From a bacterium (GTDB lineage: Bacteria; Vulcanimicrobiota; Xenobia; Xenobiales; JADMJV01), in contig JADMJV010000075.1 in assembly GCA_018780265.1 (NCBI GenBank), positions 41,055 through 105,054 of the forward strand: a stretch of DNA of 64,000 bases, given 5' to 3'. Below the pieces are notes generated by a model. That model saw only the letters and a program-made list of their open reading frames with translations, had not been told where the DNA came from and ran no database searches. Position 1 is the stretch's first letter, and every line of letters starts with the position of its first letter. The position numbers were made by a program, and so were the translations under genes. Positions 59,840 to 64,000 of this stretch are shown one piece after another.

Positions 59840-61157
59840 GACTCTGCTCCCTTTCATTGGCGATCTCAATCGCCTCGTCCCCAATACCGACCACAGTGCC
59901 TTCGATACTGGCGTGCAGATCGACGCCCAATTCCTGCTCGGCCACTCGGGCTACCACCTCACCTTTGTGCACTCGCTGGCCGGCCAAAACCACAGGTCGT
60001 GCCGGTGTGCCCACATGCTGGGAGAGCAGCAGCCGCACCCGGTTTGGGGCCGGCGCCTCTACCAGCGGGGCGGCGCTTTCGTATTCCTCCAGTTTCAGCC
60101 GTCGCCGCAATTGGCTTACGGGTACGCGGCGGCCGTCCTTCATAGGGTGAACCCGCGGTGGAGCGGCTTGCTGATGCTTGATGCCGGCCGCCCGCAGATC
60201 GGCTTTGGCGTCCAGGCAGGCTTCTCGAGGGTAAAGATCCTCGGGGCAGGCGTAGAGCGTGCACAAACCACAGGCACAGCACAGGTCAGCATAGGGATTG
60301 AGCAACTCGGCTCCGGTCTTGTTAAAGCCCAGGCTGCGCATCACTTTGTGGGGCTGCACGTCGTAGCCCAACAGATAGCGAGGACAGAGCTCGGTGCAAT
60401 AACTGCACTGGTCGCAGGCTGATTTGCCGATACGCCGCTGAGACTCCTGGGGAGTGGTCTTGCGTGTCACCAGGGAGTGACTCCGGGGCAGCACAATCAG
60501 ACCCCCGGTCGTCTTGGTGACCACGTCGTTGAGATCAAAGCTCAGCTTGCCCATCAATACGCCGCTGACCAGCAGGGCGAAGTCTTTCTCGCGCAGGCCG
60601 CCAGCTCGTTCCAGCACGTCACCAAAGGTGGTCCCCAGCGGAACCCAAAACGAAGAGGGCTTGCCAACCAGGCCGGTGACCGAAAGAAATTTGTCGGTCA
60701 CCGCATGACCCTGGGCGGCCCGATGCACATTGTAGAGCGTCTCGACATTGTTGACCGCGCAGCCCACCTGCAAAGGAAGTCCGCCCGGGGGAATGAGGCG
60801 GCCCGTGGCCAGGTGGACGATCTCAACCTCGTCGCCGGCCGGGTAGAAGTCGCCCATTTCCAGCAGCTCAATACCGGCCGCATCAAGATGGGGACGAAGG
60901 GCTGAGATGGCGCCCTGGTTTTTCTTTTTCAGCGCAAAAACGCCGCGCTGGGCCCGGGTCATTTCCATCATGCGCACCATGCCGCCCACCACTTCGGCAG
61001 GGTAGTGCTCCATCAGCTCTGCATCCTTGTGGACCAGCGGCTCACACTCGGCCCCATTGGCCAGATAGACTTCGACCTGAGAGGCGGCCTTGACATAGGT
61101 AGGGAATCCGGCGCCGCCCGCGCCAACAACCCCCAGAGCCTTTAATGCAACATTCAC
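59832..61157 (-). CDS. PduS-like flavin/iron-sulfur protein (RnfC family)
   Basis: 441 residues. N-terminal G-A-G-G-A-G-F-P-T-Y-V-K (FMN/NADH-binding, ComplexI_51K type) and ANGAECEPL precede the SLBB domain (VPLGTTFGDVLERAGG). Two 4Fe-4S motifs follow: C-D-Q-C-S-Y-C-T-E-L-C-P near 250 and C-C-A-C-G-L-C-T-L-Y-A-C-P near 290. The C terminus is a lipoyl-like beta domain (HKGEVVARVAEQELGVDLHASIEGTV). In Pdu compartments PduS reduces cobalamin and passes electrons through PduT. No diol dehydratase or other shell gene is within the window. Confidence 0.88.
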   Translation of the reverse strand: MNVALKALGVVGAGGAGFPTYVKAASQVEVYLANGAECEPLVHKDAELMEHYPAEVVGGMVRMMEMTRAQRGVFALKKKNQGAISALRPHLDAAGIELLEMGDFYPAGDEVEIVHLATGRLIPPGGLPLQVGCAVNNVETLYNVHRAAQGHAVTDKFLSVTGLVGKPSSFWVPLGTTFGDVLERAGGLREKDFALLVSGVLMGKLSFDLNDVVTKTTGGLIVLPRSHSLVTRKTTPQESQRRIGKSACDQCSYCTELCPRYLLGYDVQPHKVMRSLGFNKTGAELLNPYADLCCACGLCTLYACPEDLYPREACLDAKADLRAAGIKHQQAAPPRVHPMKDGRRVPVSQLRRRLKLEEYESAAPLVEAPAPNRVRLLLSQHVGTPARPVVLAGQRVHKGEVVARVAEQELGVDLHASIEGTVVGIGDEAIEIANEREQSRG

Positions 61158-61332
61158 GGCGTGACTTTCGGCCCAAGTGCGGCAGTGCCTCTTGTTAAGC
61201 TCCTTCTTCAGAAGGGCGAGAATCGGATGGCCGCCAGCCGAAGCTTGAGGCCGGGTTCTTGAGGATATGCTCTATTTTCTTGGGGCAGTCGCCGTAAGGG
61301 GACGCCAGGCTAATGGGTCGAAGAGGGTTGGG

Positions 61333-61902
61333 ATGTTGCACCATCGCGAGCGCAGGCGCTTCTCCATCGAAGAGTATCTTTCGTTGGAGGAAACGGCTAC
61401 ATGCAAGAGTGAGTTCTTTAATGGGGAGATTTTTTCCATGAGCGGCGGCTCCTTAGAGCACAACCGCCTCAGTCGCAATGTTTTAGGAGAACTCTACGTC
61501 GCCTTAAAGGGGAAGAAGTGCGAGGTGCTTCCTTCGGACATCCGTCTTCACATGCGCGTTCACCAAGTTTTTACCTATCCCGACCTCCTGGTGGTCTGTG
61601 GCAAACCCCGCCTGCTCAGGAATCGGCGCGACACCGTCACCGATGCCACCTTGATCGTCGAAGTCTTGTCGCCTTCAACGCAGGACTATGATCGAACGGA
61701 GAAGTTTCGGATTTATCGCAGTCTGCCATCTTTTCAAGAGTACTTGCTCGTCTCACAGGACGCCGTTCGCCTGGAGCAGCATCGTCGTCAGGCCCCAGCA
61801 CAGTGGCTCATGACAGAGCATACAGCCCTCGACCAGCAAATTTCCCTTACCTCGATCAACGTGAGCCTCTCGCTGCGGTCCATTTACGCGGGCGTACTCT
61901 AA
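61333..61902 (+). CDS. Uma2-family (DUF820) restriction-like nuclease
   Basis: 189 residues from ATG 61,333, behind a GAGGG site. The Uma2 core is F-S-I-E-E-Y-L-S-L-E-E, EFFNGEIFSMSGGSLEHNRL, then the PD-(D/E)xK-type Y-P-D-L-L-V-V-C and L-I-V-E-V-L-S-P-S-T. The final strand S-F-Q-E-Y-L-L-V completes the fold. These genes are widespread, often in many copies, and of unknown function, perhaps mobile-element-related endonucleases. Confidence 0.85.
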   Translation: MLHHRERRRFSIEEYLSLEETATCKSEFFNGEIFSMSGGSLEHNRLSRNVLGELYVALKGKKCEVLPSDIRLHMRVHQVFTYPDLLVVCGKPRLLRNRRDTVTDATLIVEVLSPSTQDYDRTEKFRIYRSLPSFQEYLLVSQDAVRLEQHRRQAPAQWLMTEHTALDQQISLTSINVSLSLRSIYAGVL

Positions 61903-62150
61903 TCTGAAACACCTCGCGTTTCAGTGGCCAGGCAGACCACCTATGCGGTCCCCGACTCGCCCAACCTCTGCTCTGGGCAAGGCCCTCGTCGCACTTGCCG
62001 GCGCAGGACACGAGGGGAACCTCTACCGGACGGACTGATAGACGGCATCAAAAACTGACCCGGCAAGATCATCCCGAGGCACCTGTCCCAAGCTGCGCGC
62101 CAGCAGTTGCCCCCGGTGGGAATAGCCATCGCCAGCGCGAACCCACCCGC
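61903..62150. promoter_or_regulatory. Intergenic region upstream of hen1
   Basis: About 250 bases. A short inverted repeat CTGAAAC/GTTTCAG (61,904-61,924) without U run lies just after the Uma2 stop. No convincing gene; the open frame upstream of hen1 is low-complexity and lacks a ribosome site. Confidence 0.3.
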
Positions 62151-63512
62151 ATGCTGATGACGCTGTCGTGCACCGCCTGCGACAACTTCGACCCCGCCGA
62201 TCTCGGCTACCTGGTCCACAAGCACCCCGACAAAGTGCAGACCTACTCCGTGGCTCACGGCAAAGTGCATGTCTTCTACCCGGAGGTCAGCCCGCAGCGC
62301 TGCCGGCTTTCGATGCTATTGGAAATCGATCCGGTGGGCCTGGTGCGGCGTCCGGGGCAGGGCCTGGATCAGTATGTCAATGACCGCCCCTACGCCGCCT
62401 CCTCCTTTTTCGCCGTGGCCATGAATCGCGTCTTTCGCGAGGCCCTGCTGGGCAGGTGCAAGGACCGGCCCCAACTGGTCAAACAAGAGTTGGACCTCGA
62501 AGTCCAACTCTCCGTGGTGCGCTGCCAGCCGGATTATCTGCGCCAGCTTTTCCTGCCGCTGGGCTATGCCGTAGAAACCATCAACCACGCGCTCGACCCC
62601 CATCTGGGCTGGCACCAAGGTCCTTATCACACCGTCACCCTCAAAGGGCGATGCCCCCTGCAACAGCTTTTAAATCACCTCTATATTCTGCTCCCCGTGC
62701 TCGACCGCCAAAAGCACTACTACGTAGACAAAGACGAACTCGAGAAATTGCTCCTGAAGGGAGAGGGGTGGCTGGCCCAGCATCCTCAGAAAAACTCTAT
62801 CGTAGAGCGCTATCTAAAGTTCCGCTCCGGTCTCACACGCGACGCGCTGGCGCGCCTGCAAGAAGACAATGCTGATCCCGAGAGGATCACACTGGAAGCC
62901 GACCAGGCCGAGGAAGAATTGGAAAAGCCCGTGCGGCTGCATGACCTTCGCCTGGACCGGGTTACGGAACTGCTCAAGGAGAGCGGATTCTCCCACATCG
63001 CCGACCTCGGCTGCGGTTCCGGCAAACTCGTCTCGCGCCTGCGCAAGTTTCGCCAGTTTCAGCGCATCCAGGCTGTCGACGTCTCCTATCAGGCCCTGGT
63101 CATGGCCAAAGAAAAATTGCGCAGCGAGGACGCCCGCATCGAGCTACTGCACGGCTCCTTGCTCTATCGCGACTCGCGCCTACAGGGCTGCCAGGCGGTG
63201 GCCATGGTAGAGGTAATCGAGCATCTCGACCCGCCCCGCCTGCGCGCTTGCACCAAGAACCTGTTTGCCTTCTTAAAGCCGCAGCTTGTCATCATCACCA
63301 CCCCCAATCGCGAATACAATCAGCTCTTCCCTAACCTCAACGGTGGGCGCTTGCGCCATAACGATCATCGCTTCGAATGGACCCGATGCGAGTTTCACGC
63401 CTGGGCCCAGGAAACGGCCGGGCAGCACGGCTATCGCGTCGACTTTGAGGACCTCGGCCCCGCCGATCCGATCCACGGCAGCCCCTCACAGATGGGAGTG
63501 TTTCGCCGATGA
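62151..63512 (+). CDS. hen1: Hen1 RNA 3'-terminal 2'-O-methyltransferase
   Basis: 453 residues from ATG 62,151. The N-terminal domain begins M-L-M-T-L ... A-D-L-G-Y-L-V-H-K-H-P-D-K-V-Q, typical of bacterial Hen1. The C-terminal methyltransferase has D-L-G-C-G-S-G-K-L near 285 and the metal-binding E-V-I-E-H-L near 350. The late T-P-N-R-E-Y-N, N-D-H-R-F-E-W block supplies further metal ligands. Methylates 3' ends of cleaved RNA during repair so that re-cleavage is prevented. Stop overlaps the Pnkp start (ATGA), giving the usual hen1-pnkp operon. Confidence 0.92.
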   Translation: MLMTLSCTACDNFDPADLGYLVHKHPDKVQTYSVAHGKVHVFYPEVSPQRCRLSMLLEIDPVGLVRRPGQGLDQYVNDRPYAASSFFAVAMNRVFREALLGRCKDRPQLVKQELDLEVQLSVVRCQPDYLRQLFLPLGYAVETINHALDPHLGWHQGPYHTVTLKGRCPLQQLLNHLYILLPVLDRQKHYYVDKDELEKLLLKGEGWLAQHPQKNSIVERYLKFRSGLTRDALARLQEDNADPERITLEADQAEEELEKPVRLHDLRLDRVTELLKESGFSHIADLGCGSGKLVSRLRKFRQFQRIQAVDVSYQALVMAKEKLRSEDARIELLHGSLLYRDSRLQGCQAVAMVEVIEHLDPPRLRACTKNLFAFLKPQLVIITTPNREYNQLFPNLNGGRLRHNDHRFEWTRCEFHAWAQETAGQHGYRVDFEDLGPADPIHGSPSQMGVFRR

Positions 63513-64000
63513 ATATTGAGGTTCCCCAGTTTTCTCTGGTGCTGCTGCTGGGCGCCTCCGGGTCGGGCAAGTCCAGCTTTGCCAGCAAGCATTTTTTGCC
63601 TACCGAAACCATCTCCTCGGACTTCTGCCGCGGGCTGGTGAGCGACGATGAAAACGACCAGGCCTGCAGTCAGCACGCCTTTGAAATTCTTCACACCATC
63701 GTGGCCAAACGCCTGGAACTGGGTCGCCTCACGGTGGTCGACGCCACCCACGTGCAGCCCGAATCGCGCCGCCCCTTGCTGGCCCTGGCGCGCAAGTACC
63801 ACGTGCTGCCTTGCGCGGTGGTCTTCGACCTCCCCGAAGAGGTCTGCCAGGCGCGCAACCAGTCTCGCCCCGACCGTCAGTTCGGCCATCACGTGGTGCG
63901 CAACCACACCCGCGCCTTGCGGCGCAGCCTGCGCAACCTGAAACTCGAAGGCTTTCGCTATATCTATAAATTGCATTCGCCAACCGAAGTGGATGATGCC
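63509..64000 (+). CDS. pnkp: Polynucleotide kinase-phosphatase, N-terminal kinase part (partial)
   Basis: The gene runs off the window; 164 residues are visible. The kinase P-loop is G-A-S-G-S-G-K-S-S near residue 16, followed by I-S-S-D-F-C-R, VVDATHVQPESRR and the lid arginines R-N-Q-S-R-P-D-R-Q-F. In Pnkp this 5'-kinase domain is followed by a phosphatase and a ligase domain; those are beyond the window. Works with Hen1 in RNA repair. Confidence 0.9.
   Translation, partial: MNIEVPQFSLVLLLGASGSGKSSFASKHFLPTETISSDFCRGLVSDDENDQACSQHAFEILHTIVAKRLELGRLTVVDATHVQPESRRPLLALARKYHVLPCAVVFDLPEEVCQARNQSRPDRQFGHHVVRNHTRALRRSLRNLKLEGFRYIYKLHSPTEVDDA

Overview
The window is GC-rich DNA from a bacterium I cannot place with certainty. 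It combines a close Bacillus-type SigH (Spo0H) sigma factor, a retraction ATPase with two PilT modules in one chain, a PduS/PduT microcompartment pair, a Hen1-Pnkp RNA-repair pair, a Tat-type arylsulfatase and many small secreted proteins of unknown function. That mix fits a deep-branching, large-genome lineage (for example Vulcanimicrobiota/Eremiobacterota- or Armatimonadota-like) better than a well-studied group. This placement is inference only.

Layout. 1-4.5 kb: end of an ABC-F ATPase gene, a one-TM coiled-coil protein, an HD-GYP protein and, divergently, the double PilT gene. 4.5-7.1 kb: a frameshifted membrane-protein gene and a HipA-like kinase/DUF3037 pair. This stretch ends in sequence that mimics the right end of a mobile element, so it is probably the remnant of an older, related insertion.

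7,181-24,888: an integrative element of about 17.7 kb in the 3' half of a tRNA-Thr(TGT) gene. It is bounded by a perfect 53-bp direct repeat (attL/attR), with paired decamers and 9-bp repeat arrays just inside both ends. It encodes a tyrosine integrase, an XRE regulator divergent from an excisionase, a SpoVG-like protein, a CHC2-TOPRIM-DUF3987 primase/helicase-like protein and a long chain of overlapping very small genes. It also carries a phage tail tape-measure-like gene with two frameshifts, a leftward operon with a two-TM SLATT-like zinc-ribbon protein, and a divergent XRE/XRE switch in which both genes look leaderless. I found no terminase, portal, capsid or other tail gene. The order int-regulator / xis-SpoVG-primase resembles phage satellites; a lone tape-measure gene in such an element is the most unusual thing in the window.

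24.8-41.9 kb: tRNA-Thr, sigH, an O-antigen-ligase-like TPR protein, a hybrid histidine kinase, speE, gmhB, a TrmB-like methyltransferase, an FtsX-type permease, a universal stress protein, two lipase-like hydrolases, a retropepsin-like protein, a long-chain acyl-CoA synthetase and a zinc-ribbon/FHA protein. 42-58.3 kb: secreted proteins, HAD phosphatase, M23 peptidase, FkbM methyltransferase, a SWIM-ligase-WGR fusion, an M29 aminopeptidase, two convergent paralogous secreted proteins separated by a 158-bp IS5-type MITE, a sulfatase, an acyl-ACP thioesterase and a serine hydrolase. 58.3-64 kb: a two-domain cytidine deaminase, PduT and PduS homologues, a Uma2 nuclease, Hen1, and the start of Pnkp, cut off by the window end.
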